From Muricea muricata (lineage: Eukaryota > Cnidaria > Anthozoa > Malacalcyonacea > Plexauridae), in assembly GCA_963855995.1 (NCBI GenBank), contig OY979730.1, forward strand, positions 8,719,300 through 8,783,299: 64,000 nucleotides of DNA. The letters run 5' to 3'. The notes beneath the pieces are model-generated. The model was not told the DNA's origin. It did no database searches and was given only the letters and a program-made list of their open reading frames with translations. The translations under genes were made by a program, and so were the position numbers. This document shows, piece by piece, positions 35,838 through 47,145 of the stretch (position 1 is its first letter; each line of letters begins with the position of its first letter).

Positions 35838-36100
35838 TTATATATAAAACACAATATTGGTGAATGTCTTGCTATTTATCCACTGCATCACTGATGGATA
35901 ATGAGTGCCTAGGTATTCAGGGGCTTTAATTTGCCAAAGCCAGCCTCCGGAAGGCACTACTCTCAAATTGCCTGGCTTGTGAGGTATGTTTCCTGCTAGC
36001 CAACCAGGAGCCCCACACCAGGCACAAGAAACTGTAACATTGACTGGGTTAGTGTAAGGGAAAAAATAAATTAAAGAAACAAAAACCAACACCCCAGCCT
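35838..36100 (-). other. CG-richer open stretch, unrecognised
   Basis: On the minus strand an AG (TGTTACAG) precedes a frame containing SCAWCGAPGWLAGN and WLWQIKAPEYLGTHYP. A second small open piece with an acceptor lies at about 35,690-35,780 (RYRRWFMDP). These could be later exons of the THAP gene or an old repeat. I recognise no domain. Confidence 0.25.
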
Positions 36101-36463
36101 GGCTAGATTTCTAAACCATGCATCAGGTTGCTGAAGTACTACCACTATGTGCATGCTGGTATGCTAGAAATCATACACTAACCATAACAAGTGATCTCTA
36201 CATTATAAGTTGTATTGTCAGTACTGACATCACATTCAATAATATATCATATGTACACATATACTTTAAGAGAGAGGAGTAGCAACTCAAAATATGCTCA
36301 AATTCCAATCATAAGTAACCTGGCAGGTACTTTTCATTGGGAAGATTATTGTATATAACTCCATTAGTTTTGTATAAAAACACGTAAAAATGCAAAATAA
36401 TGTAAAACACTTCAAGCTAATCTATGTTGGTATAAGCATAATGTTTGGGTGAAAAATACTGAC

Positions 36464-37211
36464 CTGAGAATGCACTTCAAATATTGTTGGTGTCGCTAGC
36501 TCGCTATGAAGTTCAGGATTTTCAAATATCGTTGGCACAGCATTTGATTTCAGTACTGCTTTCTCGCCATGCAGCCCACAATAGTCAAACATTTCAGCAC
36601 TGAAATGCTCCGAACAAACTCGGCTGTCTTGCACAGGAACAATTTCTACTGGTGAACAGCTGTTTATTCCTTGAACCCATTTCCCGTGCAGTTCTGGATT
36701 TTTTATTTTATCTGGAAAACTGTAATTGGATCAAAAAACAATTGTCTGTAAATTTTATAAAGCATGTCGACGTCGTGTGTATGAAATCGGCTTCCGGTTG
36801 AGAAGCACTGTAAATCATTAACTAAACTTTCGCGAAAACAGCTCAGCTTTTGAAAGTGTCACAGCCAAAGGCAAGCTGTAAGTTTTTTGCATTATAGCAA
36901 GTAAATTTCGCTTGTATTTGTCGGGCCTGTTCCTAATAATTTCAAACTTAAAAGCAAAAACAAGCTTGTATAGAATCACGAAAAACAAACATCGCCTTAC
37001 CACATATTCAGCTGAAAAAATACAGCAAAAGTTTTGATCTCGTCAAAACATGGCGAGATGCAAAACAACTAAGTGACGAACATTTCGCGTATAAAAGAAA
37101 TGCGTATAACTATAGCACAAATTAAATATTGAGGAAAACTTACCGGTGAAAAGATATTCCTTTTCTCTTTCGAGAGTTCTTGCACCAAAAAACGGAACAA
37201 GGACGAGGCAT
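36464..37211 (-). CDS. THAP-type C2CH zinc finger protein, first two exons
   Basis: Complement of join(36464..36719, 37144..37211). ATG at 37,211, immediately inside the right TIR; the intron has GTAAGT and TTACAG borders and splits an Arg codon. The encoded THAP domain (residues 1-89) is complete: Cys5 and Cys10, FP at 24-25, Trp37, Cys58 with His61 (VCSEHF) and the closing AVPTIF (83-88). Spacing between the zinc pairs (47 residues) is normal. THAP domains bind DNA sequence-specifically; in P elements the THAP domain is the transposase DNA-binding part (family knowledge). After it a strong donor, CTCAG|GTCAGT at 36,464, suggests splicing to exons I could not identify; otherwise the frame runs to TAG at 36,422. 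Position and orientation argue that this is the element's own gene. Confidence 0.88.
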
Positions 37212-37464
37212 GTCTTATTAAAACAAAGTCAATCGCAGTTTAAAAAATTTCAACAAGGACCAGAAAATTTTGTTGAAAATTTAGGCAATGATCCAGGCGG
37301 AACAGGGGGGGAGGAAAATTTTGGACTGTTTTTCTGGTCTGCGATCATCCGAAAAAAATAGGGACCAGTGACGCGTTTTACGTCACAATCCGCCATGTTT
37401 TCGATTACACTTTTTGGACGGGAATGCGGTCTCCAGATATATAGTATAGCTCAGTGCGGTGAAT

Positions 37465-40400
37465 GCAAGGAAAAGTGCACCGTGTGACAGGGCCTTAAGG
37501 GTAAGAGGTGGATAGAGAAGGAGACGGAGCAGTTACAAGTGCAAGAAAAATTGCACCGTGTGACAGGGCCTTGAGGGTGGGAGGTGGATAGGAGGAGACG
37601 GAGCAGGATGTGGGAGTCGTGCAAGGTCGGGAGGTTAAAAAATAACAAGGAATGTTATGTTTTTAATGCCTTTTAGACTTTTCTTGAGGCAATTAAAATT
37701 CAAACTGTCAAATCCAAACACTGTACAGAATGGCCGACTTTACGTGGTCTTTAGTTTTTACACAACCACTTGCATTGTTATCTTTTGCAGTTTGTTTACC
37801 ATTTCAGTTATCTATCTTCAATAGAATTCTTTGAAATTTGTTTGTAGATCGACAAAATGCTTAACCTCCTCTCAACAACTGGCAGATTATGAAAAATGAA
37901 ATTGTTAAAGGTATTGGAATATTGCATGTACAATATTGAATATGGGACAATTTGGGACGGTATAATTTTGGACATGACGGTTTCATTCTCACCTAATTTG
38001 ACGATTATTTTGTGGGTACACATACCGTGGAATCTCATGTGCTCCAGAAGCATTTTAATCTTAGAAAAAGTCAAATAATGATGAACTGTGTTTTAAAAGA
38101 AAGTTAGAATCTTATTTGGTTCAAATCAATTGAATTATGGCCCAAGAGTTCATGAAAACACGTACAAAAGACTTTCTTAAAAAACTGAAATATCAAATCT
38201 AGCAATTTTATATGTTATGCCTCTAAACAACACAATTCTGTTTCTAAAAATTGGTACCCTACTAGACCTATATGCATGATTATACTAATTTGGACATATT
38301 TATTTTTACCCATTAAAATATAAATTTGTGTTTAATCATTCGTGTTTGTCATTATTTGACTTTGTAATGTTGGTTAAACATAAGGAGATTGAGGTGACTT
38401 TGCCAGAAACAAAAACATCCATTATTATACTAAAATTTCAATATATGTAGCAATTAAAACTAACCACAGGAAATATATTTCTACTTTTTAATTGAAATGT
38501 TTCTGTTATATGCACTATATCATATTTTTGATAAAAAATTACAACACCTATGTTATTTCCTGGTTTACTATCTCAATCATCTTTTGTTTAAGCTGGCTTT
38601 GAGTGTTCATTTGAAAGTTTGGAAAGTTCATTTGAAAATCACAATAGTTCTCAATGTTATATTGGACCCTTTAAAGTTAAAAAAATACTTTGTAATATTT
38701 TATACTACTGGTAATTTATCTTAGATACAGACTTTGTGATTTTGTACTAGAATGTTGACTTTCAAACTTTAAGATGAACTACTTATTAAGGACAAAATAA
38801 GCTAGCATATTGTCTTTTGTTTACAAAGTGGAACTTGTTTGGAATTGAGATGAACTGATGCAGTTGTTCTTTAACTTTATCAATTAATTACATATCTTAA
38901 ATGAAAAAGAAAACCACAACTTGCCAAATAAATTCTGTGGGCTCTTTTTATTAGCAAAGAAAAGATGTGGCAGATGTAAGAATTTAAGAGTAAAAAAGTT
39001 TCCTTGGACTAAAAAAATTGACAGTATGCCAGATTTTCTAGATAAACAAGCAGTACAGATGTTGGCCAATAATAAGTATAAGTAACTACAATTTTTAATT
39101 TTAAAAGTTTTCTATTGATGCCTTGATACAGTAAATACTTTACCAGAGTTCTTCGTATTACATCGACTTGAAAAAGTTTTAAGTCACATGAAGCTTTTAG
39201 TTGATACTATGCAATTTCAAATTTTACAGACTTCTTAATTAACATGCCAAATTTACCTTGTTGAACATAAGGTCTTTCCTGAGAAAAAGTAAAACTGTCT
39301 GGCATTATATGGAGTAGAATAATTTAAATTAGTTTGAGACTTTGATTTGATAACAATTTTGATTTGTACTATTTACAATACAAGTGACCGGGTTGTATCG
39401 GATATACAAACCCAAGCTGAAGGCGAGATATCTGACATACACAGATGCGAATGTTGTAAATGGCCTGTGAAACTCGTCAATTTTATACATCAGATCTATA
39501 GCAAAGTGATTTTGAAAATACCGATTCTGTAAGATGAGAAAATGATTTCTTTTGTGTTTCCTGTATGATTTATTACTTTATAAGTTTCTTAATTAAAATT
39601 ACAACATATTGCCTACTGGAACTTTTTATATTGTTTGGTTGTGGTGAATTTGTATTTTGGCAATTGAAATATTTCTGAATTTGTATGTGCATTTCCTTTG
39701 CTTCAGTTCAAGTTTACATTTCAAATATTCCACTTTGTAATACTTGCGTGGTAATAATAATATAAGAAAACAGGTTTACATGGCTCTTGAATATAGTCTT
39801 TTCAACAAGTAAGTAAAGATGAATTTATACTTCAAAGAGATATGTTCCTAACCTGACAATGGTACCTTCCAAAAAGACTAAATTTAAATTGATTCTTCGA
39901 ATAAATTTTTTACTTTTCAATCCAAGATCAATCTAAGTTATGTATTTCTACTTTTATTTTGGTCTCTTTAACACTGAAACTATCAATTGTATATAAAGCA
40001 ACTTCACTATCGAGTGACTTCATTAGTTGCTGGGCAAAGCCAAAGCATTGATTTTTCGGCTGTTTTCAATGAAAAATAGAATTTTGCCCAAAGTTATCTC
40101 AAATAAATTATCACAATTTGAACAAAAAGCTTCTGTTCTTGTGCCCACCAGAAAAATGAGATGTCTGAGACTTTCTTTGTATTTTTTTGCGAAAAATAGA
40201 TCGCATGCACTGTTATGCAAAGAAAAGTGTAAGAGATTGGTTTCTGAAAAATGTCGTGCTACACACAATATTCTAAAAATGCTTGGTTTTTATTCTATGT
40301 ATTTTTGAATTTTTTGTTAAAAAAAAATAAAGGTAGCAATGTTTAGTGCATTTCACATTGTCAGGTTAGAAACGCAATAAGAAAAATGTGGCTCCGAACA

Positions 40401-40780
40401 TTACAGCTTGGTCAATTTGGAATTTATAAAAAAATCGTTTCTTCGTTGTTTTTCGACGTTTTGAAGGGTTGTTTCGAGTACAAAAAAGTATTTTTAGGAA
40501 GAATTATGTGCCCACGTTACATGTCTCAAAGCCATCAAAATTCGTTGGTAATTCGTGCATGTATTTTTTCTGACTTATAAAAGCACAATTGATTAAAAAT
40601 AATATTTTTCTTTTGACAAAAATACCTTTCTTCTGTGAGGCTGGCTGTATTTGAAAAAGCGTTGGTCAACGCTCCGCCAAAACTCGTGGGTTTTCTCCGG
40701 GTACTCCGGTTCTTCCCACTGGGAGAGTTGACAGGGTAGTTACATATGGTTATAAAAATGTGACTAACTTTTGAAAACCT
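37465..40780. other. Left-arm sequence without a supported gene
   Basis: It is mirrored in the right arm. It holds a purine-rich GGAGACGGAGCAG-type duplicated stretch (37,480-37,620), a decayed copy of the 19,800-19,922 segment (37,790-37,910), a plus-strand open piece at 38,891-39,084 (CGRCKNLRVKKFPWTKKID, stop at 39,082) with no clear acceptor, and a SINE core at 40,683-40,711. Open frames at 40,027-40,308 occur on both strands and cannot be judged. Confidence 0.4.
40683..40711 (+). repeat. SINE central-domain fragment (left arm; mirror at 60,124-60,152)
   Basis: CTCGTGGGTTTTCTCCGGGT followed by ACTCCGGTT is the conserved core seen in tRNA-derived SINEs of cnidarians and other invertebrates. 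The same core follows the tRNA-like head at 46,978. Confidence 0.65.
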
Positions 40781-40782
40781 TT

Positions 40783-41030
40783 CTACTTAGACTTGTTAAG
40801 CCTTCTCTTCATCTCTATCAGTTGCATGTTTTGAGCCACATGTTTTTCTTTGTAATTGTGAAACAACTCGTTATATGCTGGGTAAACCTTTGCAAAACTC
40901 TCAAAATTTATCACTTCAAGTTGTTTCATTGTTATAATATATTTTGAAGTATAAACATTTACTTACGTTGAAAAGACCCAAGTTTTTTAGGACTTTGTTC
41001 ATTCACTTGTGTTATTGTTCTCTCTGCCAT
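40783..41030 (-). CDS. Small two-exon hypothetical gene (left-arm copy)
   Basis: Mirror of 59,804-60,051. ATG at 41,030, donor GTAAGT after the first 64 bp, stop TAG at the 40,783 end; 64 residues. Relative to the right copy there is one amino-acid change near the C terminus (Lys for Thr in EM(K/T)RRLN) and the frame is otherwise intact. No family recognised. Confidence 0.42.
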
Positions 41031-41221
41031 GTTCTGTTTTCTTCTGTTGTTATTTTAATAAGTACAATGTGTGGTAGTTAATCTCTTTTTATTGTTATTC
41101 AAATTGTATGTAATCTTTACAAATTTTTTCAATAAATTGTTTACAAAATTTACTTGTGACCCCTTTTTAATTAAAAATTCAATTCCCATGGGAATTGAGA
41201 AATTGAATAAAAAAAATCCCC

Positions 41222-41339
41222 CTACCCCGGCCAGCTCCCCAAGTGCCACTTCCACCTAAGTAGAAGTACTTATACATGTAGTACAAGTACTTCTACTTAT
41301 TCACGGTGGAAGTAGCACTCGGAGAACTGGCCGGGGTAG
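41222..41339. repeat. 118-bp palindrome (mirror at 59,495-59,612)
   Basis: CTACCCCGGCCAG pairs with CTGGCCGGGGTAG, and TAAGTAGAAGTACTT pairs with AAGTACTTCTACTTA around a short TACATGTAGTA-type centre. Present in both arms, so older than the arm duplication. Confidence 0.8.
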
Positions 41340-42171
41340 CCGGCAAAGAGAAGACCAACTTTGCAAGTGCTAATACAATTGCTAAGTTGATCTTCCCTAG
41401 AGAGCAGCCGCGCGTACCTAACAAATTAAAACAACAAACGTTAGTGACTTAAGTACTTAGCATGCAAATTTGATTCCCAAAGCCAAAATGTCAAGTGCCC
41501 CCCGCTGATCCTACCAACTGCCTACCTGCCTCAGTTCTAAGCTGTCTTCCTCAGTTCTAAGCTCCTGCATTCCATTCGTTACCTTCACTTTCCTCACCAT
41601 CGCACAGTCACTCACAGCTGATAAACCCGCATGCACCACCACCACCCCGACTGCCACCCAATTTCGAAAATTAAAAGAGTTAAAATTTCGGTAAAGTATG
41701 CATTTTAAATGCAATTTATTTGGATATTTTAGATCAAACGTAAACAGAAAAAGCTCGTACATAAAAACAGGTGAGAATTCTATTTAAAATTTGCTTGCAA
41801 AATATAAAACTTAATTCGCATTTTTCTTAGTTAATAGTATAGATCAATTTAGTTGATGTTGAAACCTACTCTTAACTGTTTTGTTAGAAGTGACGACAGA
41901 TTTTGGTTTTTAAGCATACTTTCAAAAATTTTAATTCCTTTAATAAACCTAACCCCATGCAACTTACACACGGCGCACACCCTCGCAGTCCATACATTTA
42001 GCTAATAAATTACGTTATAAACAAAAAAGCAAAATAAAAAGATAAATTACGTTATCTCTAGCTACTTAAACCCACTTAGACTGAGTTTTTGATTGAATTT
42101 TCAAACGTAAAACCTTAGCTGAATGGGCATGGGCTTTTCGTTGTGTTAACTGTTCCGGAGTAAATATAAAC

Positions 42172-42417
42172 CTGGGGCCGGTTGTATCAAAGGCGTTTAG
42201 CTTAAACGGTGGATAAGTGAAATTTAAAAATCAGTTTTACACCTAGTACGGAACCGAAATTATGAGTTGAAATAGAATAAATATTTAGTTTTATATATAA
42301 TTGTTCTTCTCAGGTCAAATAACTTCAGCTGGTTTGTTTATACAACATGGAAACGTGTTTCATATTTTTGACTTATCCACCGTTTAAGCTAAACGCCTTT
42401 GATACAACCGGCCCCTG
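42172..42417. mobile_element. MITE with 45-bp TIRs beginning GGGGCCGGTTGTATC (mirror at 58,417-58,662)
   Basis: GGGGCCGGTTGTATCAAAGG and the following GCGTTTAGCTTAAACGGTGG at the left are repeated inverted and essentially perfectly at the right. The interior is about 150 bp with no ORF. Present in both arms. Confidence 0.9.
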
Positions 42418-42916
42418 ATACTTACCAAAGTCCAAGGCTGGGTCAAATAAGCATGAGAATTAGGCAAAAATAAAAATCAATTGAAACTCAACAGATTCAC
42501 TAAAGTTGTTTTTTTTTTGGCAACTTATATCCTTAAGTGTAGATGACATGCAATTTTTAATGCCGTAATTCTCACACTTATTTAACCGAAACGCCTTCAT
42601 TTGCATGGTACCTCGCAGCTGCTCTCAAACCACCTTTGTAATTTGCTTTAGTGTACACAAACAATGACTTCATTGTTCCTGCTTACCAAAACAAATCTGA
42701 AAGCACCAAGATACTTATCATATTAATAATCAAAGAGGATTCGCATTATGCAGTAATTACCATAAACAGACGCATCACCATTGAAACAAAGCATGCCGTA
42801 TTCCCATGGGAATTTAAAATGCACAAAAAAATATAATGATCCTACTGATTTGCATGGATGTATGAACCAAATTAGCTAAGAAACAAAGAAATGATATATT
42901 CCCTTGGGAATTTAAT

Positions 42917-43146
42917 GTAGCAAAAAGATGACGGGTGTTGATTTTACCAGAATGCCTTGCGGTCTGAAATCGTTTAAAAACTTAAGGTAAATTAACCTCG
43001 TTTGAGGAACAGACAGATAGGTTATTTTGTCACTTGTGTTAAAATTCCGTCCATTAGCTTATCTTAAATATCATTTCACTGGTATTCTTGATTGATACCC
43101 GCATTAAATTCTGGTAAAATCGACATGCCACCATCTGTTTTGCTAC
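42917..43146. mobile_element. Foldback MITE, family B (mirror at 57,688-57,917)
   Basis: GTAGCAAAAAGATG pairs with CATCTGTTTTGCTAC, and GATTTTACCAGAATGC pairs with an altered TTCTGGTAAAATC. Present in both arms. Confidence 0.8.
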
Positions 43147-44087
43147 GGTGAATTGGAATACAAGTCACATTTTCTCGCTTTTTAACCAGAGAACACATTC
43201 TTTAAAGGTAGAACGATGGAATTGATCGTTTGCAATCGACGCCATCTTTGTTGACGTTTGAAACACATGGCAACCACAAAGTATCTATTCATTATATCTG
43301 ATCCTATCGAGCCATACATCTTTAAAGTATCATTCATAATACGCTAAAACTAACGATGAAATAGTAAATAGACACTAGTGTTTCGCTGTAAACAGCTGAA
43401 GTAATCTGCAGAGTCAACCAAGATGGCGCCCAATCACACGAAATGACGGCATGTGCAAACCAAGAATAGTGACAAAATGCATCAACTATAATTTAGTGGC
43501 ATTATTACGAAACTTATTTTTGTAAAACGTTCAATCCTACATGTTATTTTGTTTTGTTTTTAGAAATATCCAAATCCAAATGTTAGAGACGAAATTTCCA
43601 GGCGTTAAGGTATTGTTTCTTTAAAAAATATTGTCGACATTTACCATATTTTTACCTGTTTTTTGACTCGAAAATTGACTGCCAAACTCCTAGATATTCT
43701 ATTTAATTATTTTGTTGAATGTATTTGATATCAATGTTATTTCAATCCAATTTTTTTCACTTAATTTGCTGTCTTTTCTTTTTCATTAACGAGAAATATC
43801 TATTAAATCCTCTTTGATCCCTCAATAATAAGTATCTTGTTTTCTACTAACTTGCACATTACCACTACTTTCTATTACAATGTCGTGTCTTCTTATTCTT
43901 GTGGATTGTTGTTTTGTGGGTCTTGCCGTCCAGGATCGTTCATTCTTTTCTCTTCTTGTGCGTTTTTTTCACATCCCATCACCCTTTGCAATAGTAGAAA
44001 GAATTAAGTCATGAGATGATAGTTACGAATAATTTATAAACTATAACATGATAAGTTTCTTGTACGTTTGCATGGTGAATACAATAT

Positions 44088-44171
44088 ACTTATTAAGCTT
44101 TGTGGAAACACCACGTAAATTTATTATTGCAATAATAAATTTACGTGGTGTTTCCACAAAGCTTAATAAGT
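44088..44171. repeat. 84-bp perfect palindrome (mirror at 56,663-56,746)
   Basis: ACTTATTAAGCTTTGTGGAA and the bases after it are followed, around TTGCAA, by their exact reverse complement. I see no mismatch. Present intact in both arms. Confidence 0.9.
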
Positions 44172-44184
44172 AAACTATAACATA

Positions 44185-44857
44185 TTAAGCACTTATTGGA
44201 TGAGGTTTTTGTGATATGCGAAATAATCAATGTCGAGGTAAGAGTTATCAGCCGAGCCGAAGGCGAGTCAGATAACTCTTACCAAGACATTGATAATTTT
44301 GCATATCACAAAAACCGAATCCGATAATTGCTTTATTATACATTGTAAGTCTTTTTCCTCGAGCAATTGACGAATTTCGCCTTCGGAAGAGCTTAAAAAG
44401 CAAGATGCCATAACATGAAACAGAAAATATCGAAAAAATGTTGTTGCCATGCCAACCATTGATGCCAACGAATACCGCATACTGTAATAATCTGCACCGT
44501 AGGCTCAACATGCAGATAACTCAGTTATCTGCTAGCAGATAACTGAGCCATAGAATAAGAATACATAGAAGGGCCACTCGCGTCGGAGCCTTTGGAGTTT
44601 TTGAAGCCGCGCATGTCGCATTACGCACGTTATTAGCATTTTCTCAGCCAGTCAATTGCATTTTCTGGCCAATAGGAATGCTGAACTGGCTGGTGGCAGC
44701 CAGTAAACTGCATAAACATAGTGTGACATGTTGCACTGCTGAGTGGCCCTTCTATGTATTCTTATTGTATGACTGAGTTATCTGCATATTGTGTGATAGT
44801 CGCATTTATCTGCATACAACTGACCAATCACAACGCATAAAACAACTGCAATGTATA
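44185..44857 (-). mobile_element. Hairpin + TIR-module unit (E6), with nested MITE (mirror about 56,209-56,650)
   Basis: A hairpin at 44,188-44,336 (CTTATTGGATGAGGTTTTTG against CAAAAACCGAATCCGATAAT in altered form; GGTAAGAGTTATC against GATAACTCTTACC; loop GCCGAGCCGAAGGCGAGT) joins a module bounded by TTTATTATACATTG and CAATGTATA. The module holds an ATG at 44,411 (right-arm ATG at 56,428 region) with MAS(C/S)FLSSSEGE(I/M)RQLLEEKD, a recombinase-like N terminus cut short at the inner boundary, and an imperfect GATTGATC word near the outer end. The 224-bp MITE at 44,548-44,771 is nested in it in the left arm only. Confidence 0.6.
44548..44771. mobile_element. Foldback MITE, family A (left-arm-only insertion)
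   Basis: The ends are CCATAGAATAAGAATACATA and TATGTATTCTTATTGTATG, then GAAGGGCCACTC against GAGTGGCCCTTC. It is flanked by ACTGAG on both sides (44,542-44,547 and 44,772-44,777), while the right arm near 56,290 has a single ACTGAG/CTCAGT and no insert. The net size difference is 230 bp, equal to the element plus one duplication. Confidence 0.88.
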
Positions 44858-45222
44858 GTAATTAACACTTATTGACTGAGACCGAGGGAAACAGTATGTT
44901 TTGTGGACCAGAGACTGTCGATGTCGAGGGTCCACAAAACATACTGCTTTCCCGAGGTCTCAGTCAATAAGTATTTTATTATATACTGAGTGCCAAAAGA
45001 GAAGAAAAGTACCACAAATCAATCAAACATGTGTAAAAAGGATTACCTTTTACCTGACATGGCTACGTGAGGCTTTGTGGATTTGTTGTCTACCGGTGAA
45101 TAAAAGTAATGTCCACCGCTTAGCTACGTTGCCAGGGAGACAATAGAATTTCTCCACTATCACGTGATACGTTCTTAACCAATAAGAAACAGGAATAAAT
45201 GAACTTTGACACTCAGTATATT
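44858..45222 (-). mobile_element. Hairpin + TIR-module unit (E7), left-arm-only insertion
   Basis: A near-identical copy of E4 (25,251-25,625): hairpin CTTATTGACTGAGACCGAGG onward, then a module bounded by TATATACTGAGTG and CACTCAGTATAT. The right arm has the uninterrupted sequence CAATGTATAATAAAATAG (reverse complement of about 56,200-56,217), so the 365-bp unit inserted as a whole after the arms formed. No target duplication longer than about three bases is evident. Confidence 0.88.
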
Positions 45223-45879
45223 ATAAAATAGTATTAATTAGGCCGGCCAAATTATTGTGTAAGCTGTTAATATGAAATTTTTTTATTAAAATCTCGAGAA
45301 TCATTAATAAATCGTGAGCAAAACACAAAAGAAAATCATAGCCGTGAAGGAGTCTTTATTTCTCACAGGCACACAACTTGCAGCTACCCTAATTTATGAA
45401 TTTAGATTAAAATATCTCGAGAATTAAACAACACGTAAGGAATGTGTAAATTCTTAAAGCTCTTTCGAACAATAAAAATTAATATCTCGCACTAATCTCT
45501 CTCAAAAGCTCTCTCAAATTTATTGCCGATATCTCTTTGAGAATTACTGTGCACGTGAAATGTAACTTATATCAAAACTAGCTTACTTCAAGCTGTTTGG
45601 GAATCAAGATTTTACGTGTCAACGAGATCAAATATGAATCTAAGATGGCAGACAGCGTATTAAATTTCTATCTTTACGACCAACTCCCCAACGAAAGGCT
45701 TTAATTCTCTCGAAAGTCGAATTTTGTTTTTTTTTATTGTTTCAGGTAGTGAAAGATCCTGTGTGCTTTTTACAGTACTACCGACACTAGCAACGTTAGT
45801 GCGAGATGTTAATTTTTATTGAAACAAAAGCTGAACTGCTAAAAAAATGGAAACGACAAGATAAAATAAAAAAACTTAC

Positions 45880-45969
45880 TTTCACTCTATCTTTGGATCT
45901 TCTTGGCTTCGGTTGTTCTCGTTTCATCATGCTGTTTATGGTTTCATCTGGTTGGCGCACTCTCTTCAT
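45880..45969 (-). CDS. Candidate first exon, lysine/arginine-rich (left-arm copy)
   Basis: Mirror of 55,459-55,548. ATG followed by 29 further codons (MKRVRQPDETINSMMKRE, then PKPRRSKDRVK) and a consensus GTAAGT donor. The frame is intact in both arms. No following exon was identified and no family recognised. Confidence 0.3.
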
Positions 45970-46974
45970 GGAGCATCAAGGCGGTCCAGTAGGTAACTAG
46001 CTCACTCGTGTCCAGTCAACCAACATAAAATAAGGAGAAAATTAATGTTACAAAATATTTTAGAATATAGGACACTAAGCTTTAATTGAATTGACTTTAA
46101 CAAACCGTACATTGTGATAGTATTTGCATCTTAACATCTGATGGAGACGGCTTGTGATTTACTTCTTATGTCGATATGAATTCTTTCCCATCTTGTTGCA
46201 TCATTAGTTGATGGTTGTTGTATTCACTTTTTACTTGGCATTCTTTGAAAAAAAAATTACGATGTTCAGAAAACTGTTTACAAGATAAGCAAAGAAAACT
46301 ACGTTCACAAGCATTAGAGAGGACTAAGTAATTATAATAGGCGTGACAGGTCACAGAGGTTAGTCGACGAAGAAACTCATGGACAAATTCCCGGCATGAT
46401 GATACCCCGATAGCAAGAAATACAGCAAGTGTAGAACGTGTACGTGTGAGCTTAAACTGTATCTATGCAACTCCAAGAAAAGCGCAACACAAAATGGCGG
46501 AATTTAAAGACATTTCTGGTGTCATTTCCAGTTCCCTAACTTTCGCGGACAAATATATTTATATATTTTTCTCAAATTTTTTTGAAGTAAATCTAGATGG
46601 ATTTTGTGAATAAACAAATTGAAAAAAGTATTGCCCACGTTAGGAAACTAGAACGGGCGCCCAAGAATGCCCACAATTTCTCCAATCTGGATTATATTTA
46701 TTGATTGCGCAAATGACTGATAAAAAATAAGAGAGTAATAAAATACCAAATGGTTTCCTCTTCAAGATAGTGTCATACATGCGCGCGGCATTTCGGGATA
46801 TTTGGGAAAACTCGTGTTGAAGTTGAACCTAAGGCAACATGCCAAGTACATGGATGACGCTATCCTGCTCAGGAAACTATTTAGTAATTGTCTTACAAAA
46901 TGATGACAGTGAAACACAAGTCAACGCCACGGCATTTAAATTTCTCGTGTAGGATTGTTTGATCCTGCACAGTA

Positions 46975-47145
46975 ATAGCCAAGTGGCGCAATCGTCAGAG
47001 CAAACGCCTATCACATGTGAGGTCGTGGGTTCAATCCTTACTTCAGACTCGTGACACCCATGTGAGGAGTTAGTCAGTCGTGGGTTTATTCCGGGTACTC
47101 CGGTTTGCGAATGTTGACTGGATGGTTAAAATTGTAAAATATCAG
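46975..47145 (+). repeat. tRNA-derived SINE (mirror about 54,284-54,454)
   Basis: The head, starting GCCAAGTGGCGCAATCGTCA, has an A-box-like segment and a perfect-looking B box GGTTCAATCC at 47,028-47,037. It is followed by the conserved core CGTGGGTTTATTCCGGGTAC-TCCGG (47,079-47,103) and an AT-rich tail. It is not a functional tRNA gene: the acceptor stem does not pair. Present in both arms. Confidence 0.75.

Larger units (their letters stand above)
31659..37456 (-). mobile_element. 5.8-kb P-superfamily-like transposon encoding a THAP protein
   Basis: The two ends are inverted repeats beginning CACTGAGCTATACTATA: 28 bp are perfect, and similarity continues with one small length difference to about 120-130 bp (through GTGTAATCGAAAACATGGCG and GTCACTGGTCCCTATT). 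Both ends abut the 8-bp word CGGTGAAT (31,651-31,658 and 37,457-37,464). The mirror site in the right arm (63,369-63,376) has a single CGGTGAAT with no insert, which proves the boundaries. Cargo: a THAP-domain gene reading inward from the right end, a minus-strand CG-richer stretch, a plus-strand set of tiny exons, a nested hAT-like insertion and MITEs. THAP plus 8-bp duplication points to the P superfamily (family knowledge). I found no catalytic domain, so the copy is probably defective, or its transposase exons are too diverged for me to see. Confidence 0.88.

Noticed and set aside
40027..40308. 93-codon plus-strand frame and the 81-codon frame on the other strand
   Set aside because: Both strands are open and both are mirrored in the other arm, so conservation does not discriminate; no motif or splice context.
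46978..47052. Possible functional tRNA gene
   Set aside because: A and B boxes are present but the acceptor stem does not pair and a SINE core follows, so it is a SINE head.
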